Part shown: piece after piece, positions 9,491 to 17,364 of the stretch | How positions within the stretch are numbered: the stretch's first letter is position 1 | Layout: the number at the start of each line of letters is the position of its first letter | Source of the DNA: Anaerolineales bacterium | Lineage (GTDB): Bacteria > Chloroflexota > Anaerolineae > Anaerolineales > Villigracilaceae | Assembly: GCA_020851785.1 (NCBI GenBank) | Contig: JADZCC010000039.1 | Coordinates: forward strand, 1 to 64,000 | Reading direction: 5' to 3' | Length of the DNA stretch: 64,000 nt | Position numbers and translations under genes: made by a program | Notes under the pieces: generated by a model | What the model was told of the DNA's origin: nothing | The model's database searches: none | What the model saw: the letters and a program-made list of their open reading frames with translations, nothing else

Positions 9491-9550
9491 CGTCCCGAAG
9501 GTTGAAGTATTCTCTTCGATTCGCTTGAAAAAACCTTCGGGACGGTTATT
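9491..9550. terminator. Hairpin with 13-bp stem, also a dispersed repeat
   Basis: CGTCCCGAAGGTT (9491-9503) pairs with AACCTTCGGGACG (9532-9544) around a 28-nt loop; a short T-rich stretch follows. It probably terminates the lipoprotein gene on the minus strand or its neighbour. The same CCTTCGGGACG arm recurs at 17341-17351, so this is a repeated sequence in this genome. Confidence 0.6.
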
Positions 9551-9564
9551 TCAGATAATGTCTA

Positions 9565-10203
9565 TTATTGGCCGCAAGTAAACCTTGCGATGGCTTCTTC
9601 AAAGAGCGGCCCGGCGGAAGCGGCTTCGGGCGCGTAGGCCTTCCAGGCAAAGAGGCGGTCGCCGCAATTCCAGGCGCCCGCGCCGCCGTAGGGCAACAGC
9701 GCTGTGGCGGTGGAAGTGATGGCGGTGTAAACGACGTTCATGTTGCGAACGAGTTTGATTTCTTTATTGCCTTGCGCGGCGTCTTGCGCGTCGTCCAGGA
9801 TGGTTTCCAGCATGGGTTGCGGGTCGGTTGCGCCCGGCGCGGATTGCCACATCACTTGCAGGAAGATATGCGTGGTGATGTTGAATGCGGTGATGATGCC
9901 TTGATTATAGGAACTGGGAGCGGTGGGATTTTTTTGCGCGTTGAGGTCGAAGAACGCGAGGTCGGCCGGATGGCCGATGCAGAATTGGTATTCGCAGAAT
10001 AAGCCAGCCAGGCTCATCGGCGTGGGGGTTGGGTAAGGCGTGGGGAATGGAACCTGTGTGGCGGTGGGTAAGGCCGCAAGCGTTTCAGCAACGGATTGCT
10101 GGATGACGATCTGCGGGCTGAGGGTGGGCGCTTTCGGCGCGCAGGCGCTCAACGAAAGCAGGAGCAGGCTCAAGGTCAAAGAAAGAAGCGGCGATCTTTT
10201 CAT
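9565..10203 (-). CDS. Lipoprotein of unknown function
   Basis: A classical lipoprotein signal (MKRSPLLSLTLSLLLLSLSAC) ends in a lipobox with Cys about 21. A Pro/Thr-rich spacer follows and then a domain of about 150 residues containing two cysteine pairs (CEYQFC near the start, WNCGDR and FTCGQ near the end) that could form disulfides outside the cell. No enzymatic motif is apparent. The start chosen is the ATG at 10203: TATAAT lies 6 nt before it, so the transcript probably begins at or next to the start codon and the in-frame TTG/ATG upstream at 10230 would not be transcribed. Confidence 0.75.
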   Translation of the reverse strand: MKRSPLLSLTLSLLLLSLSACAPKAPTLSPQIVIQQSVAETLAALPTATQVPFPTPYPTPTPMSLAGLFCEYQFCIGHPADLAFFDLNAQKNPTAPSSYNQGIITAFNITTHIFLQVMWQSAPGATDPQPMLETILDDAQDAAQGNKEIKLVRNMNVVYTAITSTATALLPYGGAGAWNCGDRLFAWKAYAPEAASAGPLFEEAIARFTCGQ

Positions 10204-10209
10204 CCTGAA

Positions 10210-10215
10210 ATTATA
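10210..10215 (-). promoter_or_regulatory. -10 box for leaderless lipoprotein gene
   Basis: TATAAT on the minus strand is 6 nt before the ATG at 10203; no Shine-Dalgarno site is present and the -35 region is occupied by the nirK terminator hairpin. Confidence 0.5.
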
Positions 10216-10223
10216 ATGGAAAA

Positions 10224-10247
10224 GCCCCATCCAAAACTGGATGGGGC
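10224..10247 (-). terminator. Terminator of the nirK transcript
   Basis: A 10-bp perfect stem (GCCCCATCCA / TGGATGGGGC) with an AAAC loop is followed on the minus strand by TTTT. Confidence 0.75.
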
Positions 10248-10255
10248 TGATTGAT

Positions 10256-11695
10256 TTAGTGACCGCTACCGGAAGTCTCGGTGCCGTTGTAAATGTCGTG
10301 GTTCTCTGCGCCGTCTACGATCAGAAATCCGGCGAGGCCGCGTTCTGCGCGAGCGAGGGCGTGATCTACGAGCAGGTACCTGCCGGGCACGTCGAGTTTG
10401 AATTCAACCATTGTGGCGCCGCCAGAGGGGACGAGCGTGGTTTGCACGTCGGTGAGCGGGGAACTGGTGAGCGAAGCCTGGTTGTACACGCGATCAAAGA
10501 TTTCGCCGATGACGTGGAACGAAGAGGTGAAGTTTGGCCCGCCGACGCCGAAGAAGATGCGCACGGTTTCGCCGGTTTTGGCGGTGAGTGGTTTTTGCGT
10601 GGTGAGCGCGCCGACTGCGCCGTTGAAGACGAAGTATTCGGGGTCTTCATCCAGCAATTTGGTGGTGTCGCCGGCTTGATGACCTTGTTGGCCAAAAGCG
10701 CCGCTGGTGTAAATTTCGCCTTGCATGACATAGAACTCGCGATCCACCGGGGGAAGTCCGCCTTCAGGTTCGACAAGGATCATGCCGTACATGCCGTTGG
10801 AGATGTGTTGCGCGATCATCGGCGTGGCGCAGTGATAGACGTACAGCCCGGGGTTGAGCATTTTGGCGGTGAAGGTGGTTTCTTCGCCAGGTTTGGTTTG
10901 GCTCATCACCGCGCCGCCGCCTGGGCCGGTGACGGCGTGCAGGTCTATGGAGTGGTTCATAATGCTGGTGATGCTGTTCTTCAAGTGAACTTCAATTGTG
11001 TCGCCCACGCGCACGCGGATCATGGGAGCCGGGATTTGGTTGTTGAATGTCCAATAGGTGTAAGTGGTTCCGTCGGCCAGTTGACCTTCGAGTTCGGTCG
11101 CTTCCAAATCAATGCGTACGGTTTGGGGTTCGCGATTGCCAACCGGAGCGGGCAGGTCGGCTGGGTCGCGGACAATGTCTGCGCCGGTGGTGGGGTCTTG
11201 CGCGACAGCCGCGGCCGGGGCGGAGGCGGTGTCCGAATCATGTTCTGCGCCAAACGCGTCGTTGGGCAGTCCGTTCAAGTATTGGACGATGGCGCTGACT
11301 TCGTCTTTGCTGAGTGTGTCGCCAAAGTTGGCCGGCATCACGCCGGTGGGGCAGGGCCCGGTGGGGCATTTGGCGGCCACAAAGGCGCTGGGGTTGGTGA
11401 TCGATTCTTTGATGAACTCCACCGAGGTGGTAGCCGAGCCGGAATAGCCTCCGGCGTGCATGGCTTCTTCCGCCATGGCGGGCGCGTCGGCGAGGTTCGG
11501 GCCAATCATGCCGCTGGCGTTGGGAATGCCGGGAATGGTGTGGCAAGTTCCGCAGGCGCCTTTGGTGAAAGCGGCGGAAACTTCCGCTTCGGTGTATGCG
11601 TGGGAGTCGGTGGCTTCCGGTTGAGTCTTTCCGCAGGCTACCAAAAACACGGTCAGCGCGGCGGCGATACCAAGGGACTTTAGAAATAGCTTCAT
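10256..11695 (-). CDS. nirK: Copper nitrite reductase with N-terminal cytochrome c domain, lipoprotein
   Basis: Reduces nitrite to nitric oxide. The 479 residues begin with a lipoprotein signal (lipobox cysteine in FLVACGK, about residue 21). A cytochrome c domain follows (heme site CGTCH at about 48-52, with Met ligand candidates in VMPANF), then two cupredoxin domains of the NirK type. The copper ligands are visible: NHSIDLHAV (type 1 His, active-site Asp, type 2 His), YHCATPM (type 2 His, type 1 Cys), AQHISNGMYG (type 1 His and Met) and the domain-2 FHVIGE histidine. The heme domain would feed electrons directly to the type 1 copper. It is cotranscribed with the small Cys protein upstream (6-nt gap). 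Confidence 0.9.
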   Translation of the reverse strand: MKLFLKSLGIAAALTVFLVACGKTQPEATDSHAYTEAEVSAAFTKGACGTCHTIPGIPNASGMIGPNLADAPAMAEEAMHAGGYSGSATTSVEFIKESITNPSAFVAAKCPTGPCPTGVMPANFGDTLSKDEVSAIVQYLNGLPNDAFGAEHDSDTASAPAAAVAQDPTTGADIVRDPADLPAPVGNREPQTVRIDLEATELEGQLADGTTYTYWTFNNQIPAPMIRVRVGDTIEVHLKNSITSIMNHSIDLHAVTGPGGGAVMSQTKPGEETTFTAKMLNPGLYVYHCATPMIAQHISNGMYGMILVEPEGGLPPVDREFYVMQGEIYTSGAFGQQGHQAGDTTKLLDEDPEYFVFNGAVGALTTQKPLTAKTGETVRIFFGVGGPNFTSSFHVIGEIFDRVYNQASLTSSPLTDVQTTLVPSGGATMVEFKLDVPGRYLLVDHALARAERGLAGFLIVDGAENHDIYNGTETSGSGH

Positions 11696-11701
11696 TGGAA
11701 A

Positions 11702-11926
11702 TTATTCTCCTTGCTTTGAATTTTGATCTAAATGTTTGGAAACGGCCTCAAAGAAAATCTCTGCTTCAATTTCGTAGATTGCCATGGCGTCGGTGAGCGT
11801 GCAAAAGCGCGCCAGCGGGCATTTGGGGCAAAACATCTTTAGTTGAAAGAAGGCGCGGCTGGCGGGGGGCGCGATAGCTAGAAACTCCGTCACCGTTTTT
11901 TGAGAATATGCCTTGGGGTCCTCCAT
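11702..11926 (-). CDS. DUF1858-like small cysteine protein
   Basis: The 74-74ish-residue product has the layout TVTEFLAIAP...FCPKCPLARFCTLTDAMAIYEIEAEIFF, which resembles the DUF1858 fold found in ScdA/YtfE-type and hybrid-cluster-associated proteins, with three cysteines (FCPKC and RFC) that could bind a metal or an iron-sulfur cluster. It is the first gene of a two-gene unit with nirK, so a role in nitrite/NO metabolism is a reasonable inference. The ATG at 11926 is preferred over 11944 because a TATAAT overlaps the codons between them, which places the transcription start about 3 nt before this ATG. Confidence 0.65.
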   Translation of the reverse strand: MEDPKAYSQKTVTEFLAIAPPASRAFFQLKMFCPKCPLARFCTLTDAMAIYEIEAEIFFEAVSKHLDQNSKQGE

Positions 11927-11935
11927 TTGTGCAGT

Positions 11936-11941
11936 ATTATA
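11936..11941 (-). promoter_or_regulatory. -10 box of the DUF1858-nirK operon
   Basis: TATAAT on the minus strand predicts a start at about 11929. There is no recognisable -35, as expected for an activator-dependent promoter with a site centred near -41. Confidence 0.55.
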
Positions 11942-11962
11942 CAAACTCTGTGTTTTTCTTCT

Positions 11963-11976
11963 TTGCGCTAGCGCAA
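11963..11976. promoter_or_regulatory. Crp/Fnr-type operator dyad upstream of nirK operon
   Basis: TTGCGCTAGCGCAA is a perfect 14-bp palindrome with the TTGnn-N4-nnCAA layout of Crp/Fnr-family sites. Its centre (11969.5) lies 40-41 nt upstream of the start predicted from the TATAAT at 11936-11941, the classical class II activator position. A Crp/Fnr gene is next door. Confidence 0.6.
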
Positions 11977-12010
11977 TTTATCACAAATGGATTTGTTAGT
12001 TTAAAGCTAA

Positions 12011-12031
12011 AAAAGCCTTGTTAAGGCTTTT
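12011..12031 (-). terminator. Terminator of the Crp/Fnr gene
   Basis: A 9-bp stem (AAAAGCCTT / AAGGCTTTT) with a 3-nt loop is followed by a T-run on the minus strand. Confidence 0.75.
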
Positions 12032-12054
12032 AGGCGGCGCGATTTTTGATGGGC

Positions 12055-12753
12055 TTATGCGGAAGTTGAAGCGATTGTGACCAGTTCGTGCGGCCTGAGG
12101 ATGCGAATCCGCTCCCGGCCAGACTGGATGATGCTTTTGCGTTCCCAATCGCTGAGCAGGCGGCTGATGGTGTAGAGCGTGGCGCCGGTTAATTCGGCCA
12201 CATCCTGACGTGAAAAGACGAGTTCGATTCCCGCCTCTGTTTCAGACTTAACGCCAGCCTGCCCGGCCAGGCGAATTAGCGCGCTGGCGACCCTTTGCTC
12301 CACCCGTTCCAGCGCCAGTTCGCGGTAGCGCTCTTGAATCTCTTGAATGTAAGCGGTCATTAAGTTCATCATGCCAAAAGCAAGGTGAGAGTCGCTGGCC
12401 ATTAACTTGCGGAAGAAAGCGCTCTCAATCGCCAGCCCAACGCTGTTTTCCAAAGCCTGCGCCGAAGCGGGGTATAACGCCACCTGATTGGAAACCGCTC
12501 CCAGTGCGCCGAAGACCTGCCAGGGGTAGATAATGCGTAAAGTCACCTGTTGGCCGTTGACGTTGGATTGTACGATTTTAGCCCGCCCGCTCGTCAGGAC
12601 GTAGAGATAAGCGGCTTCATCGCCTTGTAAAAAGAAAAAGCTCTTTTCTTCAATCGCGCGGACGAGGCTATGCTGTCGGAGGCTTTCGAGATCGGCATCG
12701 CTGGCTTGCTGAAAGACGTTTACCCGTCTCAAATCGGTAAGGGAAGGATACAT
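12055..12753 (-). CDS. Crp/Fnr family transcriptional regulator
   Basis: The 232 residues comprise an N-terminal cNMP-binding-like beta barrel (about 15-115), a dimerisation helix (about 120-150) and a C-terminal winged helix-turn-helix with recognition helix TLYTISRLLSDW (about 190-201). No cysteine is present, so it cannot be an oxygen-sensing iron-sulfur FNR; a DNR/NNR-type (NO, heme) or redox-independent sensor is possible. The recognition helix has Tyr where FNR has the Glu that reads the TTGAT half-site, consistent with a different half-site such as TTGCG. A TAAAAT box 6 nt before the ATG suggests a leaderless transcript. It is divergent from csoR and upstream of the nirK operon. Confidence 0.9.
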   Translation of the reverse strand: MYPSLTDLRRVNVFQQASDADLESLRQHSLVRAIEEKSFFFLQGDEAAYLYVLTSGRAKIVQSNVNGQQVTLRIIYPWQVFGALGAVSNQVALYPASAQALENSVGLAIESAFFRKLMASDSHLAFGMMNLMTAYIQEIQERYRELALERVEQRVASALIRLAGQAGVKSETEAGIELVFSRQDVAELTGATLYTISRLLSDWERKSIIQSGRERIRILRPHELVTIASTSA

Positions 12754-12759
12754 CCTTTT

Positions 12760-12765
12760 ATTTTA
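12760..12765 (-). promoter_or_regulatory. Candidate -10 box of the Crp/Fnr gene
   Basis: TAAAAT on the minus strand lies 6 nt before the ATG at 12753. Confidence 0.4.
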
Positions 12766-12794
12766 CCCGTTTCGATAAAAAGCGACTTTTTAAC

Positions 12795-12823
12795 TTGACA
12801 GGCAAAGCCGAATGTTGTATATT
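12795..12823 (+). promoter_or_regulatory. Promoter of the copper operon
   Basis: TTGACA (12795-12800), a 17-nt spacer and TATATT (12818-12823) form a near-consensus sigma-70 promoter with a predicted start near 12830. Confidence 0.85.
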
Positions 12824-12827
12824 TTCC

Positions 12828-12854
12828 ATACCCAACCCCCCTGGGAGGGGTGTA
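12828..12854. promoter_or_regulatory. CsoR operator overlapping the transcription start
   Basis: A GC-tract dyad flanked by AT, ATACCCAACCCC at 12828-12839 facing GGGGTGTA at 12847-12854, matches the C-tract/G-tract inverted repeats bound by CsoR. It covers about -2 to +25 of the predicted transcript, the position for simple repression that copper would relieve. Confidence 0.75.
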
Positions 12855-12888
12855 GAGGCGAAAGATAGATTTGGAACTGGAGGCCCGG

Positions 12889-13155
12889 ATGAGCGCTGAC
12901 GCATTGAAACGATTGAAAACTGTGGAGGGGCATTTGCGCGGCGTGATTCGCATGGTCGAAGAAGACGCGTATTGCATTGACGTGATTCGCCAGATTCAGG
13001 CGGTGGAAGCGGCCCTGAGCAAAGTCAGTACGCAGATTTTGGAAAGCCATCTCAATTCCTGCGTGATCACCGCCGTGCAAGGCAGTGATAAAAAAGAACG
13101 CCAGCGCGTCCTAAAGGAGATTACCGAAGTCTTTGAAATGTCCAATAAAATTTAA
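12889..13155 (+). CDS. csoR: Copper-sensing transcriptional repressor CsoR
   Basis: All-helical DUF156-family repressor of 88 residues. The Cu(I) ligand triad is intact: Cys in AYCIDVIRQ (about residue 31), and His and Cys in ESHLNSCV (about 55 and 59), the C-H-C pattern that separates CsoR from the nickel/formaldehyde sensors. The family opening KRLKTVEGHLRGV is present. The ATG at 12889 follows GGAGG at the right distance; an in-frame TTG at 12871 would lie upstream of that site and is rejected. It heads an operon of copper-handling genes and sits directly behind its own operator. Confidence 0.93.
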   Translation: MSADALKRLKTVEGHLRGVIRMVEEDAYCIDVIRQIQAVEAALSKVSTQILESHLNSCVITAVQGSDKKERQRVLKEITEVFEMSNKI

Positions 13156-13197
13156 GCAAGAATCGTTATCCAAACCACACTCAAGGAATGAAACTGG

Positions 13198-13632
13198 ATG
13201 TCCCATCGAAAATTAATCAGCGTATTGTTCACGGCGCTTTTCCTCTCGGCGTGCGGCGCTCAAGCGGCCGCTCCATCCGCAGATATTGCCGTTGACTTGC
13301 AGGATTTTGCCTTTGCGCCCACTTCCATCACTGTCCCCGCCAACCAGCCCGTGACCATTGCCTTCACCAACAGCGGGACGCAGGAACATGATTTTGTAAT
13401 TCAGCAAATTCCCGTGACCGATGTAGAAATGGAAGGCGCGCCCGCCAGCCAGGACCATCACATGATGATGGGTTCCGACGCCGCGGAATATGATTTGCAC
13501 ATGCCAACCGCCGCCGGCGCCGCCAGCAAATTGAGCTTTATCGCCACGCAACCGGGAACGTATAAAATCTTCTGCTCCGTCCCCGGCCACGAAGCCGCCG
13601 GTATGGTTGGCGAGCTGATCGTAACTCAATAA
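13198..13632 (+). CDS. Cupredoxin-domain lipoprotein
   Basis: The 144-residue product has a lipoprotein signal ending at about Cys19 (FLSACGAQ) and one cupredoxin domain. The type 1 copper ligands are EHDF (His), FCSVPGHEAAGM (Cys, His, Met). Between them is a His/Met-rich loop (DHHMMMG) that could hold a second copper ion. It is probably an extracytoplasmic copper carrier or buffer. The gene is 42 nt behind csoR and 55 nt before the HMA-domain copper chaperone. Confidence 0.9.
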   Translation: MSHRKLISVLFTALFLSACGAQAAAPSADIAVDLQDFAFAPTSITVPANQPVTIAFTNSGTQEHDFVIQQIPVTDVEMEGAPASQDHHMMMGSDAAEYDLHMPTAAGAASKLSFIATQPGTYKIFCSVPGHEAAGMVGELIVTQ

Positions 13633-13687
13633 AAAAAAAGAGCGGCTCGTGCTGAGTCGCCTTTGAAAAACATAAGGAGAAAATCAA

Positions 13688-13906
13688 ATGACTACTGTAA
13701 CCTATACCGTCCCCGCAATTTCCTGTGGACATTGCACGCACACGATTGAGACCGAAGTGAGCGAGATTCAAGGCGTGCAAGCCGTCAAGGCGGATGCCGC
13801 CACCAAAAAAGTGGAAATCACTTTCGAAGCTCCCGCCAGCGAACAGGCGATCAAAACCCTGCTGACTGAAATTAACTATCCCGCCGAAGGGCTGATCACC
13901 TTGTAA
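13688..13906 (+). CDS. copZ: Copper chaperone CopZ-like HMA protein
   Basis: A free-standing heavy-metal-associated domain of 72 residues with the Cu(I)-binding motif SCGHC (about residues 14-18) and the usual beta-alpha-beta-beta-alpha-beta pattern. It would hand cytoplasmic Cu(I) to the P-type ATPase encoded three genes on, or to CsoR. AAGGAGAAAATCAA precedes the ATG. Confidence 0.9.
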   Translation: MTTVTYTVPAISCGHCTHTIETEVSEIQGVQAVKADAATKKVEITFEAPASEQAIKTLLTEINYPAEGLITL

Positions 13907-13955
13907 TTGGAGAGGGGATGAAAATCCCCTCTTATTTTTTGGATTGAGAGGGCTC

Positions 13956-14690
13956 ATGCAAGACGCGCAACACACTCAACGAAACACCCCCGCATTTTTG
14001 CGTGATTGGTTTTTCTGGTTCATCGTGGGGTACGGGCTATTTGTCTTTTTGCCCTTTCTGGCTCCGGCGCTCATGGACCTGGGCTGGACGGGGGCAGGCA
14101 AGGCGCTTTATTTTTTCTACTCGTTCTTTTGTCATCAACTGCCAGAACGTTCATTCTTCCTCTTTGGCGAAAAGACCATGTACTCGCTGGATCAAATCAA
14201 AGGCGCCTGGCAGGATACCAATAACCCGATGATCCTGCGCCAATTTGTTGGCAATGCCGCCATGGGTTGGAAGGTCGCCTGGTCGGATCGGATGATTTCG
14301 TTCTATTCCAGCGTTTGGTTCTTCGCGGTTTTCTACCAGTTAACCGGGCGGAAGGTTAAACCCCTCTCCCTGATTTGGTTTTTTATCATGCTCATCCCCA
14401 TCGCGCTGGACGGCGGCACGCACACGCTCAGCGATTTCTCCGGCATTGGCAATGGCTTCCGCGATTCCAACGCCTGGCTGGCTCAGTTAACGCACAACGC
14501 TTTTACGCCTTCATTTTACGCAGGCGACGCGCTCGGCTCGTTCAACTCCTGGATGCGTTTCATCACCGGAATTGTGGCGGGCTGGGGCATTGGCTGGTGT
14601 TTATTTCCGCGCATGTTGGAAGCGGAAACGCTGGCGCAACAACTTCCTGAATTAAATATTGATCAAGTCTTTGAAAAGCACAAACCCTAG
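13956..14690 (+). CDS. DUF2085-family membrane protein
   Basis: An integral membrane protein of about 244 residues with roughly five transmembrane segments. The family motifs are visible: [11 protein letters not shown] in the first half, [16 protein letters not shown] in place of the usual CxRdxxxY block, and [14 protein letters not shown] in the second. DUF2085 has no established function; its place in a copper operon suggests a role in metal or envelope homeostasis, which is inference only. The ATG at 13956 is preferred over a TTG at 13944 because GAGAGGG lies just before it. Confidence 0.75.
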   Translation: MQDAQHTQRNTPAFLRDWFFWFIVGYGLFVFLPFLAPALMDLGWTGAGKALYFFYSFFCHQLPERSFFLFGEKTMYSLDQIKGAWQDTNNPMILRQFVGNAAMGWKVAWSDRMISFYSSVWFFAVFYQLTGRKVKPLSLIWFFIMLIPIALDGGTHTLSDFSGIGNGFRDSNAWLAQLTHNAFTPSFYAGDALGSFNSWMRFITGIVAGWGIGWCLFPRMLEAETLAQQLPELNIDQVFEKHKP

Positions 14691-14704
14691 AAGGGAGCAT
14701 GTCC

Positions 14705-17164
14705 ATGTCTGCTACAAAACAACTTACCCTGCCAATTACCGGAATGACCTGCGCAAACTGCGTGGCCACCGTGGAACGTAACCTCAAAAAATTAGACGGC
14801 GTGCAAAATGCCGTCGTGAACCTTTCCTCCGAACGCGCCACTGTGGATTTTGACGCGGATAAACTAGCCCTGCCCGACGTGATCGCCCGCGTGAATCGCG
14901 CCGGTTATGGCGTGGCCACGGGCTCAGCGGACCTGATGATTAAGCGGCTTTCAGACGATAACGACGCCCGCCGTCTGGAAAAAGCGCTGACTCAATTGGA
15001 AGGCGTGTTGGAAGCGCAGGTGACGTTTACCACCGAAAAGGCGCGCATCCGCTACGTGCCGACCATCGTCACGCAAGCCGAATTGCGCCGCGCTGTGACC
15101 TCTGCCGGGTTTGAAGCGCTGGAATTGGGCGGAGAAGCCGAAGACGCCGAAGCGCTGGCCCGCGAACATGAAATCAACGAGCAATGGCGCTTGCTGATCA
15201 TCGGTTTAATTTTTACCGTTCCGCTGTTTCTGCTTTCGATGAGCAAGGACTTTGGCTTGCTTCCAGCTTTCTTCTATTCCGGCATGGTCATGGATGGGAT
15301 GCGTGAGGCCAAACCCTGGTTCAACTGGATCATGCTGGCGCTGGCCTTGCCGGTGCAATTTTATGTGGGCTGGCAATATTATGTCGGCGCGTTCAAAGCC
15401 CTGCGTAACAAATCCGCTAACATGGACGTGCTGATCGTGATGGGTTCCTCCGCCGCGTTCCTCTACTCTTTGCCGGTGACGTTTGGCTGGCTGATGGGAC
15501 ATGTCTATTATGAAACGGCGGCGGTGATCATCACGCTGATTAAGCTTGGCAAATATTTGGAAGCGCGCGCCAAAGGCCGCACTTCAGAGGCGATTAAAAA
15601 GTTGATGGGCCTGCGCGCCAAAACCGCGCGCGTCATTCGCGACGGGGTGGAGGCGGAAGTTGCCATTGACGATGTGCGCGTCGGAGACATTGTCCTCGTC
15701 AAGCCCGGCGAAAAAATTCCGGTGGATGGCGTGGTGGTGGAAGGCCGTAGTTCGCTCGACGAATCCATGCTGACTGGCGAATCTTTGCCGGTGGAGAAAA
15801 AGCCCGGCGACGCGGTGATTGGCGCCACGCTGAACAAACTGGGCCTGCTCAAATTTGAAGCGACGAAAGTAGGCAAGGAAACGGCGCTGGCGCAAATCAT
15901 CAAGTTGGTCGAAGACGCGCAAGGGAGCAAAGCGCCCATTCAAAAGATGGCGGATCAGGTTTCGGCGGTGTTCGTGCCGATTGTGATCGCGATTGCCTTG
16001 TTAACCTTTGGCGGCTGGTACTTCTTTGGGCCGCCGTTGTCCGCCCATGCGGAGATGAATAATTTTACGCGGGCCCTCATTTACATGGTGGCTGTGTTGG
16101 TGATCGCCTGTCCCTGCGCGATGGGCCTGGCCACGCCGACGGCCATCATGGTCGGGACGGGCAAAGGCGCTGAAGCCGGGATTCTATTTCGGAACAGCGA
16201 AGCGCTGGAACGCGCCGGTAAGGTGAACGTGGTGGTCTTGGATAAAACCGGAACCATCACCAAAGGTCAACCGGCGGTGACGGATATTGTCATTAACCCC
16301 GAAGCCAAAATGACGAGCGACGAACTCCTGCGCTTGGCCGCCTCGGTGGAGAAGGGGAGCGAACATCCGCTGGGCGAGTCCATTTGGGCCGAGGCGACTA
16401 CGCGCGGGCTGGCGTTGGCCGAACCTGCCGGGTTTAAGGCAGAGGCCGGGCATGGCGTGCAGGCTGAGGTGGAGGGGCGAAGCGTTTTGGTCGGCAACAA
16501 GCGCATGTTTGAAGCGCATCAAATCGCTTTGGGGAATCTTGAATCCGAATTAAATCGCCTGCAAGCGGAAGCGAAGACGGCCATGCTCGTGGCGGTGGAT
16601 CAAACTGCGGCGGGGATTATTGCCGTGGCGGATACGATTAAAGACGGTTCGGTGGAAGCGATTGCCAGTTTGCATAAAATGGGTTTGCGCGTGGCGATGA
16701 TTACCGGCGATAACCAGAAAACTGCCGACGCGATTGCGAAACAAGTGGGCCTTGATTTGGCCCTGGCGGAAGTTTTGCCGGAGGGTAAAGCGAACGAGGT
16801 GAAGAAGTTGCAGGCCGCGAAGCAGGTGATTGCGATGGTGGGCGACGGCGTGAACGACGCGCCCGCGCTGGCGCAGGCGGATGTGGGCCTGGCGATTGGC
16901 ACCGGCACAGACGTGGCCTTGGCGGCCGCGCCGATCACCTTGATGAGCGGCGACTTGCGCGGCGTGAGTCGCGCCATTCAACTTTCGCATAAAACCGTCG
17001 TGACGATTAAGCAAAACCTGTTTTGGGCGTTCATTTATAATGTGGTCTTAATTCCTGCGGCCATGCTCGGCTTCTTAAACCCCATGCTCGCCGCTGGCGC
17101 GATGGCCTTTAGCAGTATCTTTGTGGTCACGAATAGCTTGCGCTTGAAGAACGTCAAAATATAA
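14705..17164 (+). CDS. copA: Copper-exporting P1B-type ATPase
   Basis: Pumps Cu(I) out of the cytoplasm using ATP. The 819 residues begin with one functional HMA domain (MTCANC, about residues 13-18), then a second HMA-like fold (about 80-145) that lacks the CxxC. The P-type core follows with TGES (actuator), [10 protein letters not shown] (membrane Cu site, about 468), DKTGTITKG (phosphorylated Asp, about 512), SEHPLGES (ATP-binding HP motif) and [10 protein letters not shown]. The start at 14705 is favoured because the AAGGGAG box is 7 nt before it but only 1 nt before the ATG at 14699. It follows the DUF2085 gene by 14 nt. Confidence 0.95.
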   Translation: MSATKQLTLPITGMTCANCVATVERNLKKLDGVQNAVVNLSSERATVDFDADKLALPDVIARVNRAGYGVATGSADLMIKRLSDDNDARRLEKALTQLEGVLEAQVTFTTEKARIRYVPTIVTQAELRRAVTSAGFEALELGGEAEDAEALAREHEINEQWRLLIIGLIFTVPLFLLSMSKDFGLLPAFFYSGMVMDGMREAKPWFNWIMLALALPVQFYVGWQYYVGAFKALRNKSANMDVLIVMGSSAAFLYSLPVTFGWLMGHVYYETAAVIITLIKLGKYLEARAKGRTSEAIKKLMGLRAKTARVIRDGVEAEVAIDDVRVGDIVLVKPGEKIPVDGVVVEGRSSLDESMLTGESLPVEKKPGDAVIGATLNKLGLLKFEATKVGKETALAQIIKLVEDAQGSKAPIQKMADQVSAVFVPIVIAIALLTFGGWYFFGPPLSAHAEMNNFTRALIYMVAVLVIACPCAMGLATPTAIMVGTGKGAEAGILFRNSEALERAGKVNVVVLDKTGTITKGQPAVTDIVINPEAKMTSDELLRLAASVEKGSEHPLGESIWAEATTRGLALAEPAGFKAEAGHGVQAEVEGRSVLVGNKRMFEAHQIALGNLESELNRLQAEAKTAMLVAVDQTAAGIIAVADTIKDGSVEAIASLHKMGLRVAMITGDNQKTADAIAKQVGLDLALAEVLPEGKANEVKKLQAAKQVIAMVGDGVNDAPALAQADVGLAIGTGTDVALAAAPITLMSGDLRGVSRAIQLSHKTVVTIKQNLFWAFIYNVVLIPAAMLGFLNPMLAAGAMAFSSIFVVTNSLRLKNVKI

Positions 17165-17218
17165 ATGGAAACGACCATCCCGAAGGTTTTTTTCAAATAA
17201 AAAATATAACCTTACGCG

Positions 17219-17292
17219 CCCTCATCCCCAGCCCTTCTCCCAAAGAGAGAAGGGAGTTCCCTCTCCCTTTGGGAGAAGGTTAGGGTGAGGGA
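17219..17292. repeat. Intergenic palindromic repeat, CCCTCA...TGAGGG type
   Basis: The 74-bp element begins CCCTCATCCCCAGCCCTTCT and ends GGTTAGGGTGAGGG; it is a long interrupted inverted repeat with a further inner hairpin (CTCCCAAAG / CTTTGGGAG). A diverged relative is at 47687-47762. It fills most of the 200-nt gap between copA and the next gene; the rest holds a CCCGAAGG arm (17177-17185) and its partner CCTTCGGGACG (17341-17351). Confidence 0.65.
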
Positions 17293-17364
17293 GAATTTAC
17301 GAATTTTCGCAAAACTGTGCAAGGTGAGTTAAAAATATGACCTTCGGGACGATTTTGAGGCTGA

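Noticed and set aside
10241..11683. 480-codon open frame on the plus strand opposite nirK
   Set aside because: It is antisense to a well-supported gene; its composition (Gly/Val/His-rich) is that expected from a shadow of a GC-rich gene and no motif is seen.
13944..13955. TTG start for the DUF2085 protein
   Set aside because: The purine-rich site GAGAGGG lies between TTG 13944 and ATG 13956 and fits the ATG.
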